Assembly: GCF_014193285.1 (NCBI RefSeq)
Contig: NZ_JACHZE010000009.1
Span: forward strand, 101,381 to 165,380
DNA length: 64,000 nucleotides
Direction of reading: 5' to 3'
DNA from: Atlantibacter sp. RC6
GTDB taxonomy: Bacteria; Pseudomonadota; Gammaproteobacteria; Enterobacterales; Enterobacteriaceae
Position 1 is the stretch's first letter. Each line of letters begins with the position of its first letter. Shown piece by piece: positions 18,765-28,519 of this stretch. The position numbers and the translations under genes are program-made. The notes below the pieces were generated by a model. The model was not told the DNA's origin. It did not search any database and saw only the letters and a program-made list of their open reading frames with translations.

Positions 18765-19196
18765 ATGCAACGTGTAACCCTGTCACTTGACGATGATTTA
18801 CTGGCTGAAGTGGATGCGTTAATCCAGACCCGCGGCTATCAGAACCGCTCCGAAGCGGTGCGCGATTTGGTGCGCGCCGGGTTGCAGGATGCCGCCGCCA
18901 GTAGCGCCAGCGGCCCGTGCATCGCGGCGCTGTTTTATATTTACGATCACGAGGCCCGCGAATTGTCGCGCCGGTTAACGCGCACTTTCCATGACCATCA
19001 CGACCTGTCGCTCACCAGCCTGCATGTGCATCTTGACCACGGCAGTTGCCTTGAAGTGTCGTTGTTGAAAGGGGAAACCCAGCAGGTACGCACGTTCGCC
19101 GATAAGGTGATTACCGAGCGCGGCGTGCGTCATGGCCAGGTCATTGTTGTGCCGGTTGAGCACGACGAAGCGCATCCTCATCACCACCACGATTAA
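18765..19196 (+). CDS. nikR: Nickel-responsive regulator NikR
   Basis: NikR is a ribbon-helix-helix repressor that binds DNA when nickel is plentiful. The 143-residue protein has the RHH start MQRVTLSLDDDLL and an ACT-like C-terminal domain. The high-affinity nickel ligands are at the canonical E. coli positions: H76, H87, H89 and C95. It is about ten residues longer than E. coli NikR, with a His-rich tail HDEAHPHHHHD. There is no nikABCDE upstream. Instead it stands alone before the nickel hydrogenase operon, which suggests a link to hydrogenase nickel supply. No GTATGA-N16-TCATAC operator was found nearby. Confidence 0.95.
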   Translation: MQRVTLSLDDDLLAEVDALIQTRGYQNRSEAVRDLVRAGLQDAAASSASGPCIAALFYIYDHEARELSRRLTRTFHDHHDLSLTSLHVHLDHGSCLEVSLLKGETQQVRTFADKVITERGVRHGQVIVVPVEHDEAHPHHHHD

Positions 19197-19209
19197 CCCC
19201 GCCATTGCA

Positions 19210-19234
19210 ACGTGCCGCCAGCCCGGCACGTTTT
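19210..19234 (+). terminator. Intrinsic terminator after nikR
   Basis: ACGTGCCG (19210-19217) and CGGCACGT (19224-19231) with a 6-nt loop, followed by a short T run. It separates nikR transcription from the hyf operon. Confidence 0.75.
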
Positions 19235-19272
19235 CTCTTTAACGCAAATCCCAGGATAAACCGTGTCGACAC

Positions 19273-19291
19273 AAATGCCGACTCGGCATTT
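19273..19291. promoter_or_regulatory. Palindrome, candidate HyfR/FhlA enhancer site of hyf
   Basis: AAATGCCG-ACT-CGGCATTT is a perfect 8+3+8 inverted repeat centred about 94 bp upstream of the hyfA sigma-54 promoter, a normal enhancer distance. The assignment to HyfR or FhlA is inference; I could not match it to a known consensus with certainty. Confidence 0.5.
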
Positions 19292-19375
19292 CACACCGAT
19301 CGACATCTTCTTTTTATAGCGTTAATTTTTAATTAACTATTTGATTTATAAAAAAATTAAAGAAAATATTTAAAC

Positions 19376-19391
19376 TGGCATACTTCCTGCT
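19376..19391 (+). promoter_or_regulatory. Sigma-54 promoter of the hyf operon
   Basis: TGGCATACTTCCTGCT fits TGGCAYR-N4-YTGCW. It lies 83 bp before the hyfA ATG. The hyf operons are known to need sigma-54 with HyfR or FhlA. Confidence 0.82.
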
Positions 19392-19474
19392 TAAAGCCTG
19401 CTGACTAGACCAGCAGTGGGCAATGCCGACGGTATCGACTCGCTGTTATTCATATGATTCTGGAGGGTACAGCG

Positions 19475-20098
19475 ATGAATCGCTTCGTGATTGCGGAGCC
19501 ACAGCTATGTATCGGATGCAATACCTGTATGGCTGCCTGTTCGGAGGTCCATAAGGCTCAGGGATTACAATCGCATCCACGTCTGACCGTCACCCGCGTT
19601 GACGAGCAGACCGCCCCCATGCTTTGCCGTCACTGCGAGGATGCCCCCTGCGCCAGGGTGTGCCCGGTGAACGCCATCACGCATGAAAACGACGCCATCG
19701 TACTTAACGAAAGCCTGTGCATCGGCTGTAAGTTATGCGGCCTGGCCTGTCCTTTTGGGGCCATTACGCCATCGGGCAGCCGCCCGCTGTCTATCCCCTC
19801 GCAATTCGAAAACTACGTCCCGGCGAATCTGCTGGCCGATGTGCCAGAAAGCCCTGCCAGCATGAATCCATTCCTTGCCTGGAACGCCGGGGTGCGCAGC
19901 GTGGCGGTGAAGTGCGACTTATGCGATTTCCGTGCGGAAGGCCCGGCCTGCGTGAGGTCATGCCCGACGGCGGCGCTGAAACTGGTGGATGAACGCGGCA
20001 TCGCGCGGGAGGCAAAAGCGCGGCGTCTGGCGGCGATGAGCAGTCTGCCGCCGGAACTGAACCTGTTTCCCACCGCTTCTCAGGAGCAGAAATTATGA
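19475..20098 (+). CDS. hyfA: Hydrogenase-4 iron-sulfur subunit HyfA
   Basis: A 207-residue ferredoxin-like electron carrier with four Cys clusters: CIGCNTCMAAC, CRHCEDAPCARVCP, CIGCKLCGLACP and CDLCDFRAEGPACVRSCP. It is predicted to carry electrons between formate dehydrogenase-H and the membrane hydrogenase. The ATG at 19475 follows TGGAGGG; an upstream in-frame start at 19454 is less likely. The stop overlaps the hyfB start (ATGA). It closely resembles E. coli HyfA (205 residues). Confidence 0.95.
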   Translation: MNRFVIAEPQLCIGCNTCMAACSEVHKAQGLQSHPRLTVTRVDEQTAPMLCRHCEDAPCARVCPVNAITHENDAIVLNESLCIGCKLCGLACPFGAITPSGSRPLSIPSQFENYVPANLLADVPESPASMNPFLAWNAGVRSVAVKCDLCDFRAEGPACVRSCPTAALKLVDERGIAREAKARRLAAMSSLPPELNLFPTASQEQKL

Positions 20099-22110
20099 TG
20101 GATCCTCTTCAGCTTCTTTTATGGGCCACCGTGTTTTACGTCGCAAGCGGCTGCGCGTCTCTGCTGCTACGCCATGCAGAGACGGTTGCGATTTATGTCG
20201 CCGGCGCGGGCGCCATGATCGGCGGCATTCTGGGTATTGCCGCCGCGTGGCCGGTGGTGATGGGCGGCGACGCGGTGACATTCGCTACCCAGGGCCTGTT
20301 TCCGTTTGCCGCCTTCAGCGTGCGTCTCGATGGCCTGGCCGCCTTTATGCTGCTGGTGATTTCCCTGCTGGTAGTGGTGTGTTCGCTGTACTCGCTCTCC
20401 TACGTTCAGGAATACCGCGGGCGCGGCGCGTGGGGCATGGGGTTCTTTATGAACCTGTTTATCGCCTCGATGGTCGGTCTGGTGGTGATGGATAACGCGT
20501 TCTACTTCATCATCCTGTTTGAAATGATGTCGCTGGCGTCATGGTTCCTGGTTATCGCCGAGCAGGATGAAGAATCGGTCAGCGCCGGGCTGCTGTACTT
20601 TTTTATCGCCCACGCCGGGTCGGTGCTGATCATGATGGCGTTTTTCCTGCTGTGGCGGGAGAGCGGCAGCCTTGATTTTGCCAGCTTCCGCGCTCTGCAA
20701 CTCTCGCCGGGCAGCGCCTCTGTGGTGTTCCTGCTGGCGTTTCTGGGCTTTGGGGCGAAAGCCGGGATGTTGCCGCTGCATAGCTGGCTACCCCGTGCGC
20801 ACCCCGCCGCGCCGTCTCATGCGTCGGCATTAATGTCGGGCGTGATGGTGAAAATCGGTATCTTCGGGATCATCAAAGTCGGCATTGATCTGCTCGCCAC
20901 TCAGCTGTGGTGGGGGATCGTGGTGCTGGCGTTCGGCGCAGTTTCGGCAGTGCTGGGCGTGCTGTATGCGCTGGCGGAACATGACATTAAGCGCCTGCTG
21001 GCCTGGCATACCGTGGAAAACATCGGGATCATTTTGATGGGCGTCGGCGTCGGCATGGTGGGTATCGCCACCGGCCATCCGGTGCTGGCGACGTTGGGCA
21101 TTCTCGGCGCGCTCTACCATCTGGTGAACCATGCGGTGTTTAAAGGGCTGCTGTTTCTCGGCGCGGGGGCGATTATCTACCGGGTTCATACCCGGGATAT
21201 GGAAAAAATGGGCGGCTTAGGCAAGCTGATGCCGCTGACCGGCCTGGCGTTTCTCATCGGCTGTATGGCGATTTCCGCACTGCCGCCGCTCAACGGGTTT
21301 ATCAGCGAGTGGTACACCTATCAGTCGCTGTTCACCATGAGCCGCGACGGCAGCTTTATCATGAAACTGAGCGGCCCCATCGCTATGGTGATGCTGGCGA
21401 TCACCGGCGCGCTGGCGGCGATGTGCTTCGTGAAGGTGTATGGCATCAGCTTCTGCGGCGGCGCGCGCAGCGAGAAAGCAGCCCAGGCGCGTGAAGTGCC
21501 GTGGCCGATGACCGCCGCCATGCTGTTGCTGGCGCTACTTTGTGTGGTGCTGGGTGTTGGCGCGCCGTGGATCGCGCCGGTTATCGCAAACATCGCCGCC
21601 GGGCTGGTGCAAACGCCCGCCGTCACGGTGAGCGAAGGGGCGCTGCTGGTGCCGGGGGTGGCCCATCAGGCGATGCTCTCGCCGGCGGTGATGTTCATTC
21701 TGCTGCTGGCCCTGCCGCTAATCCCTCTGATGATTTATCTCTCTAACCGCCGCGGGCAACAAGGCTTCCGTCGTCGCGGCGAGCCGTGGGCCTGTGGTTA
21801 TGCCTGGGAAGAGGCGATGTCGGCGTCCGCTGGCAGCTTCACCCAGCCGCTGCGCGTGATGTTCTCCTCGCTGTACAAACTGCGCCGTCAGCTCGATCCG
21901 TCTGCCGGGCTGGGTCGCGCATTGGAGAAAACCACCGCAGGCGCCACCCGCGTCGAGCCGTTCTGGGATGAAAAAATTATCTATCCGTTGGTCCGTCTGA
22001 CCCAGTCTGTGGGCAGCGGGATACAGCGACTTCAGGGTGGGGATTTCCGTCTCTACTGCCTGTACGTCGTGGCGGCGCTGGTCGTTTTACTCGTGATCAC
22101 CGCGGTCTGA
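20095..22110 (+). CDS. hyfB: Hydrogenase-4 membrane subunit HyfB
   Basis: A 671-residue polytopic membrane protein of the NuoL/M/N (Mrp antiporter-like) family. It contains ion-translocation motifs: the TM5-type Glu in FEMMSLASW, the Lys in GAKAGMLPLHSWLPRAHPAAP and the HDIKRLLAWHTVENIG segment. It is predicted to pump protons or sodium, driven by hydrogen production. It overlaps hyfA by 4 bp. ATG 20095 and 20098 are both possible starts. Confidence 0.95.
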   Translation: MMDPLQLLLWATVFYVASGCASLLLRHAETVAIYVAGAGAMIGGILGIAAAWPVVMGGDAVTFATQGLFPFAAFSVRLDGLAAFMLLVISLLVVVCSLYSLSYVQEYRGRGAWGMGFFMNLFIASMVGLVVMDNAFYFIILFEMMSLASWFLVIAEQDEESVSAGLLYFFIAHAGSVLIMMAFFLLWRESGSLDFASFRALQLSPGSASVVFLLAFLGFGAKAGMLPLHSWLPRAHPAAPSHASALMSGVMVKIGIFGIIKVGIDLLATQLWWGIVVLAFGAVSAVLGVLYALAEHDIKRLLAWHTVENIGIILMGVGVGMVGIATGHPVLATLGILGALYHLVNHAVFKGLLFLGAGAIIYRVHTRDMEKMGGLGKLMPLTGLAFLIGCMAISALPPLNGFISEWYTYQSLFTMSRDGSFIMKLSGPIAMVMLAITGALAAMCFVKVYGISFCGGARSEKAAQAREVPWPMTAAMLLLALLCVVLGVGAPWIAPVIANIAAGLVQTPAVTVSEGALLVPGVAHQAMLSPAVMFILLLALPLIPLMIYLSNRRGQQGFRRRGEPWACGYAWEEAMSASAGSFTQPLRVMFSSLYKLRRQLDPSAGLGRALEKTTAGATRVEPFWDEKIIYPLVRLTQSVGSGIQRLQGGDFRLYCLYVVAALVVLLVITAV

Positions 22111-22121
22111 GGAGGGAGCGC

Positions 22122-23072
22122 ATGTTAACGCAACACACACCGACGCTGACCATGGGGCTGTTCGCGCTGGTTCAGGCCCTGATTATGCTGGGGGTTACCC
22201 CGTTACTCACCGGGATCTCCCGCCAGATCCGCGCCCGGATGCATTCGCGTCAGGGGCCTGGCATCTGGCAGGACTATCGCGATATCGCCAAATTACTCAA
22301 ACGCCAGGAAGTGGCGCCGGCGCAATCAGGCGCGATGTTCCGCATCATGCCTTATGTGCTGCTGGGTTCGATGCTGCTGGTGGCGATGACCTTACCGATT
22401 TTCACCCTGATGTCGCCGTTCGGCGGGGCAGGGGATTTGATCACGCTGCTGTACCTGTTCGCGCTGTTCCGCTTTTTCTTCTCGCTCTCCGGGCTGGATA
22501 CCGGCAGTACTTTCGCCGGGATAGGGGCCAGCCGCGAACTGGTCATCGGCATTTTAGTCGAGCCGACGCTGATTCTGGCGCTGCTGGTGGTGGCGCTGAT
22601 CGCCGGCTCCACCAACATCGGCACCATCAGCGCCACTCTGGCGCAGGGCTGGACCTCGCCCACCGCCACGCTGCTGGCGTTTATCGCCTGCGCCTTCGTC
22701 TGCTTTATCGAGATGGGCAAACTGCCGTTTGACCTCGCGGAAGCGGAGCAGGAGTTGCAGGAAGGGCCGCTGACCGAGTACTCCGGTTCCGGTTTCGCGC
22801 TGGTGAAATGGGGGCTGGGCCTGAAGCAGGTGGTGGTGGCGCAGCTGTTCCTGGCGGTGTTTATCCCGTTCGGCAAAGCGGCGGAATTTACCCCGCCAGC
22901 GTTGATGTGGGCGGTGCTCGCCACCTGCATCAAGCTGCTGGTGGTGTTCGTGCTGGCAGGGCTGATTGAGAACAGCCTGGCGCGTGGACGCTTCTTGCTA
23001 ACCCACCGCGTCACCTGGCTGGGCTTCGGCGTTGCGACGCTGGCCTTCGTCTTTTACTTAACCGGTCTGTAA
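22122..23072 (+). CDS. hyfC: Hydrogenase-4 membrane subunit HyfC
   Basis: A 316-residue NuoH-type membrane subunit that anchors the soluble hydrogenase arm. Typical motifs are present: IRARMHSRQGPGIWQDYRDI near the N-terminus and the acidic loop ELPFDL-like KLPFDLAEAEQELQEGPLTEYSG, which forms the quinone-like cavity region in complex I. A strong SD (GAGGGAG) precedes ATG 22122. Confidence 0.95.
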   Translation: MLTQHTPTLTMGLFALVQALIMLGVTPLLTGISRQIRARMHSRQGPGIWQDYRDIAKLLKRQEVAPAQSGAMFRIMPYVLLGSMLLVAMTLPIFTLMSPFGGAGDLITLLYLFALFRFFFSLSGLDTGSTFAGIGASRELVIGILVEPTLILALLVVALIAGSTNIGTISATLAQGWTSPTATLLAFIACAFVCFIEMGKLPFDLAEAEQELQEGPLTEYSGSGFALVKWGLGLKQVVVAQLFLAVFIPFGKAAEFTPPALMWAVLATCIKLLVVFVLAGLIENSLARGRFLLTHRVTWLGFGVATLAFVFYLTGL

Positions 23073-23090
23073 GGAGCCAGGGAAACCATT

Positions 23091-24530
23091 ATGGAAACTA
23101 TCGCACTTGCGACCCTGCTGATCCCTTTTATCGGGGCGCTGCTCACGGCCTGCCTGCCGCAGCGTTACGCGCCGTGGTTGTGCACTCTCATTGCGCTGCT
23201 GGCGACGCTGGGCACGGTTCAACTGGCGTGGCTGTTTTATCTGGGCGGCATGGAGGCCACCACGCTGTCGCTGGTTCAGTACGGCGACGTGGCGCTGTTT
23301 GGCTTCACCCTCGATCGCGTCAGCACACTGATTGTCTTCGCGGTGGTGTTTTTAGGCTTCCTGGTCAGCCTTTACTCCACCGGCTATCTGACCAAAGGCA
23401 ACCGCGAACATCCGCACGACGGCACCAACCGCTACTATGCGCTGCTGCTGGTGTTTATCGGCGCGATGGCCGGGCTGGTGCTGTCATCCACTATCCTCGG
23501 GCAACTGCTGTTTTTCGAAATCACCGGCGGCTGTTCCTGGGGCCTGATCGGCTACTACCAGAGCGCGAAATCCCAGCGCTCCGCCATGAAAGCGTTGCTG
23601 ATCACCCATGTGGCGTCCATCGGCCTGTATCTGGCGGCGGCGACGCTGTTCCTGCAAACCGGCACCTTCGCGCTGAGCGCGCTGGCGGAGCTGGATGGCC
23701 CGGCCAGCCTGATCGTGTTCGGCGGCATTCTGTTTGCGGCCTGGGGTAAATCGGCGCAACTGCCGTTGCAGGCCTGGCTGCCGGACGCCATGGAAGCGCC
23801 CACCCCGGTGAGTGCTTACCTGCATGCCGCGTCGATGGTGAAAGTGGGCGTGTACATTTTTGCCCGCGCCATTCTCTCCGCTGACCAGGTGCCGCACGTC
23901 ATCGGCTGGATCGGCATGGGCATGGCGAGCCTCACCATCGTCTACGGCTTCATGATGTACCTGCCGCAGAAAGACATGAAGCGCCTGCTTGCCTGGTCGA
24001 CAATCACTCAACTGGGCTGGATTTTCTTCGCCCTGTCGATGGCGGTGTTCGGCTCGAAAGAGGCCTTCAACGGCGGTATCGCCTACATCTTCAACCACGC
24101 CTTCGCCAAGAGCTTGTTCTTCCTGGTGGCGGGCGCGCTCAGCTACAGCTGCGGCACCCGTATGTTGCCGAAGCTGAAAGGGTTGATGCGCACGATGCCA
24201 TTGCTGGGCGTTGGCTTCTGCGTGGCGGCGCTGGCCATTGCCGGTGTGCCGCCGTTCAACGGTTTCTTCAGCAAGTTCCCGCTGTTTGCCGTCGGTTTTG
24301 CGCTCTCCAGCGACTATTGGGTCATGACCCCGCTGATGGTGCTGCTGCTGGTTGAATCGGTAGCAAGCTTCGCCTGGCTGCTTTACTGGTTTGGGCGTGT
24401 GGTCCCCGGCGAACCGAGCGAGGCGGTGGCGGATGCCTCGCCTGTGTCGGTTGCGATGCGGGTGGTGCTGATTGTCCTGGTGGTGATGTCGCTGTGCTCC
24501 AGCGTCATTGCTGTCGCCTGGTTGGGATAA
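23091..24530 (+). CDS. hyfD: Hydrogenase-4 membrane subunit HyfD
   Basis: A 479-residue antiporter-like subunit of the NuoN/M family. The functional Glu lies in LLFFEITGGCSWGLIGYY and the functional Lys in AAWGKSAQLPLQAWLPDAMEAPTPVSA. The conserved KDMKRLLAWSTITQLGW segment follows. HyfD is absent from hydrogenase-3, so with HyfE and HyfF it distinguishes Hyf from Hyc and suggests extra ion-pumping sites. Confidence 0.95.
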   Translation: METIALATLLIPFIGALLTACLPQRYAPWLCTLIALLATLGTVQLAWLFYLGGMEATTLSLVQYGDVALFGFTLDRVSTLIVFAVVFLGFLVSLYSTGYLTKGNREHPHDGTNRYYALLLVFIGAMAGLVLSSTILGQLLFFEITGGCSWGLIGYYQSAKSQRSAMKALLITHVASIGLYLAAATLFLQTGTFALSALAELDGPASLIVFGGILFAAWGKSAQLPLQAWLPDAMEAPTPVSAYLHAASMVKVGVYIFARAILSADQVPHVIGWIGMGMASLTIVYGFMMYLPQKDMKRLLAWSTITQLGWIFFALSMAVFGSKEAFNGGIAYIFNHAFAKSLFFLVAGALSYSCGTRMLPKLKGLMRTMPLLGVGFCVAALAIAGVPPFNGFFSKFPLFAVGFALSSDYWVMTPLMVLLLVESVASFAWLLYWFGRVVPGEPSEAVADASPVSVAMRVVLIVLVVMSLCSSVIAVAWLG

Positions 24531-24541
24531 GGGAGTCGAAC

Positions 24542-25192
24542 ATGACCGGAACACTTATCGTCAATAACCTTGCGGGGGTGATGATGATCACCTCGCTGCT
24601 GGTGATTGGCGTCAAACGTCCTGCCGCTGCGTGCGGGTTCTACGCGCTGCAATCACTGATGCTGGTGGGCATTTTTATCACCCTCGCGGAAACCCTCAAC
24701 GCCCATGAGCTGCTTTCCTGGTCGATCAGCGCCTTTATCACCAAGGTGGTGATGGTGCCGCTGATCATGGGCTACGCGTTTCGCAAACTCTCCGATCCCA
24801 GCGCCAATGCCGGCATTATCAGCCCGGCGCTGCTGATGGTGGCCGCCGCCGTCATCGTGCTGTTGGCCTGGTTCGTAGTGGAACCCGTCCAGGTGCCGCT
24901 GGTGACGGAGCTGAAACCGGCGCTGGCGGTATCGCTGGGCCACTTCCTGCTGGGGCTGCTGTGCATCGTCACCCAACGCAACATCCTTAAACAGGTATTC
25001 GGCTACTGCCTGATGGAAAACGGCTCTCACCTGACGCTGGCGCTGCTGGCGAACCGCGCGCCGGAACTGGTGGAAATCGGGATCGCCACGGACGCGATAT
25101 TTGCCGTGATCGTGATGGCGGTGTTGGCGCGCAAAATTTATCACACGCTCAACACGCTCAATGTTGATCAACTGACGGCGCTGAAGGGGTAA
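24542..25192 (+). CDS. hyfE: Hydrogenase-4 membrane subunit HyfE
   Basis: A 216-residue membrane protein from ATG 24542 ([20 protein letters not shown]), the same length as E. coli HyfE. It has about six hydrophobic helices and resembles NuoK/MrpC-like small subunits. It probably connects the antiporter-like modules. It lies 11 bp after hyfD and 4 bp before hyfF, inside the operon. Confidence 0.93.
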   Translation: MTGTLIVNNLAGVMMITSLLVIGVKRPAAACGFYALQSLMLVGIFITLAETLNAHELLSWSISAFITKVVMVPLIMGYAFRKLSDPSANAGIISPALLMVAAAVIVLLAWFVVEPVQVPLVTELKPALAVSLGHFLLGLLCIVTQRNILKQVFGYCLMENGSHLTLALLANRAPELVEIGIATDAIFAVIVMAVLARKIYHTLNTLNVDQLTALKG

Positions 25193-25196
25193 GCAG

Positions 25197-26771
25197 ATGA
25201 ATGACAGTACGATGTTTTTCTGGCTGCTGGGCATACCGCTGGTGGCCGCGCTACTGGCGTTCGCCTGCCGGTTACTCGGCGACGGTGCGCGCGGCGTGGT
25301 GACGGCACTGCATGCCGCTGCCATCACCGCGCTGCTGGGCGTCAGTCTGTGGGGCGTGGCGCTGGTGTATGAACACCAGGATTTGCTGGCGGCGCACCAG
25401 TGGCTGCATCTCGACAGCCTGAGCGGCCTGTTCCTTGGGCTGCTGGGCGTGGTGGGGTTCTTAACCGGCCTCTACTCCATCGGGTATATGAACCATGAGG
25501 TCCACAGCGGCGAACTGAGCGTGAAGAGCCTGTGCAACTACTACGGTTTCTTCCACCTGTTTATCTTCACCATGCTGCTGGTGGTGACCAGTAATAACCT
25601 GATCCTGATGTGGGCGGCCATCGAAGCCACCACCCTGAGCTCGACCTTCCTGGTGGGGCTGTACGGCCAGCGTTCATCGCTGGAGGCGGCCTGGAAATAC
25701 ATCATCATTTGTACCGTCGGGGTGGCGTTCGGCCTCTACGGTACGGTGCTGGTGTACTCCAACGCGGCGGGCATGTTGCCAAATCCGGGCGATGCCATTT
25801 TCTGGACCGAAGTGATGAAACACCCGGATTTGCTGGACCCGACGCTGATGCACCTGGCGTTTGTGTTCGTGTTGATCGGCTTTGGCACCAAGATGGGGAT
25901 TTTCCCGATGCACGCCTGGTTGCCGGACGCGCACAGTGAGGCGCCCAGCCCCACCAGTGCGCTGCTCTCGGCGGTGCTGCTCAACTGCGCACTGCTGATC
26001 ATCGTGCGCTACTACATCCTGATCAGCGCGGCGATTGGTCCGCAGTTCCCCAATACCCTGCTGATTGTCTTTGGCATGTTGTCGGTGGCGGTGGCGGCGT
26101 TCTTTATCCTGGTGCAACGCGACGTGAAGCGCCTGCTGGCCTATTCGAGCGTGGAGAACATGGGGCTTATCGCGGTGGCGATCGGCATCGGCGGGCCGCT
26201 TGGCGTGCTGGCCGGACTGCTGCATACCCTCAACCATAGCCTGGCGAAAGCGCTGCTGTTCTGCGGCTCCGGCAACCTGCTGTTGAAATACGGCACCCGC
26301 GATCTGGACGTGGTGCGCGGCATGATGCGCGTCGCGCCGTTCAGCGCGGTGCTGCTGGCAGGCGGCGCGCTGGCTCTCGGCGGGATGCCGCCGTTTAACG
26401 TGTTCCTCAGCGAGTTTATGACCGTGACCGCCGGGCTGGCGGGCGAACATCTGTGGCTCACCATCGTGCTGCTGCTGTTGCTGACGGTCGTGCTGGGCGG
26501 GTTAATCCGCATGGTCGCGAAAGTGTGCTTCGGCGAGGCGCCGCAGGCGGTAGCGAAAGGGGAGTTGGGCATTCTGACCACGTTGCCGCTGCTGATCCTG
26601 TTGGTGCTGATGCTGGTGATGGGCACCCACATCCCGAAACCGGTGACGTACATGCTGGAGCGCGCGTCCACCATCGTCCTGAATCAGCCCGATTCACAAC
26701 AGCGCTATTCATGGCCGTGGGCCACCCACGACGCATCTATTACCGCCACCACCCATCGTCAGGAGAAGTAA
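25197..26771 (+). CDS. hyfF: Hydrogenase-4 membrane subunit HyfF
   Basis: A 524-residue antiporter-like subunit with conserved charged membrane residues in [20 protein letters not shown] and [19 protein letters not shown], and the [17 protein letters not shown] segment. It is close in length to E. coli HyfF (526). It is the third NuoL/M/N-type subunit encoded here, after HyfB and HyfD. Its stop codon shares DNA with the hyfG ribosome-binding region (AGGAGAAG). Confidence 0.95.
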   Translation: MNDSTMFFWLLGIPLVAALLAFACRLLGDGARGVVTALHAAAITALLGVSLWGVALVYEHQDLLAAHQWLHLDSLSGLFLGLLGVVGFLTGLYSIGYMNHEVHSGELSVKSLCNYYGFFHLFIFTMLLVVTSNNLILMWAAIEATTLSSTFLVGLYGQRSSLEAAWKYIIICTVGVAFGLYGTVLVYSNAAGMLPNPGDAIFWTEVMKHPDLLDPTLMHLAFVFVLIGFGTKMGIFPMHAWLPDAHSEAPSPTSALLSAVLLNCALLIIVRYYILISAAIGPQFPNTLLIVFGMLSVAVAAFFILVQRDVKRLLAYSSVENMGLIAVAIGIGGPLGVLAGLLHTLNHSLAKALLFCGSGNLLLKYGTRDLDVVRGMMRVAPFSAVLLAGGALALGGMPPFNVFLSEFMTVTAGLAGEHLWLTIVLLLLLTVVLGGLIRMVAKVCFGEAPQAVAKGELGILTTLPLLILLVLMLVMGTHIPKPVTYMLERASTIVLNQPDSQQRYSWPWATHDASITATTHRQEK

Positions 26772-26772
26772 T

Positions 26773-28509
26773 GTGAGCTACGAAAATTTCGTCAACAGTA
26801 TGCAAAACAGCGCCAGGCGCGGCATGGGCTACCTGGCGCAAATCCGCCAGCGGTTCCCGGCGGCGGTGCTGGATGAGGAATGGCAAACGGCGGACCAGCT
26901 CACCATTACGGTTAAAACCGATGCATTGCCGGAGGTGGTGGAGTTTATTTATTACCAGTTGAACGGCTGGCTGCCGGTACTGTTCGGCAATGACGAGCGC
27001 CCGCTCAACGGCCAGTTTGCGGTGTATTACGTGCTGTCGCTGGAAGGCCAGGAGAAATGCTGGATCACCGTGAAGGCGTTGGTCAGCCCGATCACCCAGG
27101 AGTATCCGTCCGTGACGCCGCGCGTACCGGCGGCGGTCTGGGGCGAGCGCGAAGTGCGCGATATGTACGGCCTGAAACCGGTGGGGCTGCCGGACGAACG
27201 CCGTCTGGTGCTGCCGGACGACTGGCCGGACGATCTCTACCCGCTGCGCAAGGACACCATGGATTATCGCCAGCGCCCGGCGCCGACCACGGAAACAGAG
27301 ACCTATCCGTTCGTTAACGAAGCCACCGGAGAAACTCGCGTGGTGCCGATTGGCCCGCTGCATATCACCTCCGATGAACCGGGCCACTTCCGGCTGTTCG
27401 TCGATGGCGAACAGATTGTCGATGCCGATTACCGCCTGTTCTATGTCCATCGCGGCATGGAGAAACTGGCGGAAACCCGCATGGGCTATAACGAAGTCAC
27501 GTTCTTATCTGACCGCGTGTGCGGTATCTGCGGCTTTACCCACAGCGTGGCCTACGCCACCTCCGTGGAAAACGCATTAGGAATTTATGTGCCGCAGCGC
27601 GCCCACACCATCCGCAGTATTTTGCTGGAAGTGGAGCGGCTGCACAGCCACCTGCTGAACATCGGCCTGAGCAGCCACTTCGTCGGCTTCGATACCGGCT
27701 TTATGCAGTTTTTCCGCATCCGTGAAAAATCCATGACCATGGCGGAATTGCTGACCGGGGCGCGTAAAACCTACGGTATGAACCTGATTGGCGGCGTGCG
27801 CCGCGATATCAATAAAACCCAGCGCCTTAACACCCTGAAACTGGTGCGCGAAATGCGCGTTGAATTCCAGAATCTGGTGGATATGTTGCTCAGTACGCCG
27901 AATATTGAACAGCGTACCGTGGGCGTCGGCGTGCTGGACCGTAAAGTCGCCCGCGACCACAGCCCGGTGGGCCCGATGATCCGCGCCAGCGGCTTTGCCC
28001 GCGACGTGCGTTTCGACCACCCCTTTGCCGATTATGGCAATCTGCCAAAAACGCTGTTCACCATGGACGGCGGCGACGTGTTCTCCCGCGTGATGGTGCG
28101 GGTGAAAGAAGTGTTCGACTCGATGGCGATGATTGAATACGCGCTGGATAACCTGCCGGAAGGGGACATTCTCACCGAAGGCTTTACCTATCAACCGCAT
28201 AAATTCGCGCTGGGCTTTACCGAAGCGCCGCGTGGCGAAGATATTCACTGGAGCATGCTGGGGGATAACCAGAAGCTCTACCGCTGGCGCTGCCGCGCGG
28301 CCACCTACGCCAACTGGCCGGTGCTGCGCTACATGCTACAGGGCAATACCGTCTCCGACGCGCCGCTGATTATCGGGAGCCTTGACCCCTGTTACTCCTG
28401 TACTGACCGCATCACGCTGGTGGATGTGCGTAAACGCAGCGTCAAAACCGTGCCGTATCAGGAAATTGAACGTTACGGGATTGCGCGCACCCAGTCGCCG
28501 CTCAAGTGA
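26773..28509 (+). CDS. hyfG: Hydrogenase-4 large (NiFe catalytic) subunit HyfG
   Basis: A 578-residue fusion of a NuoC-like N-terminal domain (about 1-170) and a NuoD-like hydrogenase large-subunit domain. The Ni-Fe ligands are visible in RVCGICGF and in DPCYSC near the C-terminus, followed by the tail that a maturation protease removes. The start is GTG 26773: an ATG at 26771 runs straight into TGA, and AGGAGAAG lies properly upstream. The N-terminus is about 20 residues longer than in E. coli HyfG (555). Confidence 0.95.
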   Translation: MSYENFVNSMQNSARRGMGYLAQIRQRFPAAVLDEEWQTADQLTITVKTDALPEVVEFIYYQLNGWLPVLFGNDERPLNGQFAVYYVLSLEGQEKCWITVKALVSPITQEYPSVTPRVPAAVWGEREVRDMYGLKPVGLPDERRLVLPDDWPDDLYPLRKDTMDYRQRPAPTTETETYPFVNEATGETRVVPIGPLHITSDEPGHFRLFVDGEQIVDADYRLFYVHRGMEKLAETRMGYNEVTFLSDRVCGICGFTHSVAYATSVENALGIYVPQRAHTIRSILLEVERLHSHLLNIGLSSHFVGFDTGFMQFFRIREKSMTMAELLTGARKTYGMNLIGGVRRDINKTQRLNTLKLVREMRVEFQNLVDMLLSTPNIEQRTVGVGVLDRKVARDHSPVGPMIRASGFARDVRFDHPFADYGNLPKTLFTMDGGDVFSRVMVRVKEVFDSMAMIEYALDNLPEGDILTEGFTYQPHKFALGFTEAPRGEDIHWSMLGDNQKLYRWRCRAATYANWPVLRYMLQGNTVSDAPLIIGSLDPCYSCTDRITLVDVRKRSVKTVPYQEIERYGIARTQSPLK

Positions 28510-28519
28510 GGACTAAACG

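Noticed and set aside
18665-19474. NikR operator GTATGA-N16-TCATAC near nikR or hyfA
   Set aside because: Searched by eye on both strands; only isolated GGCATAC half-like pieces were found, not a paired site.
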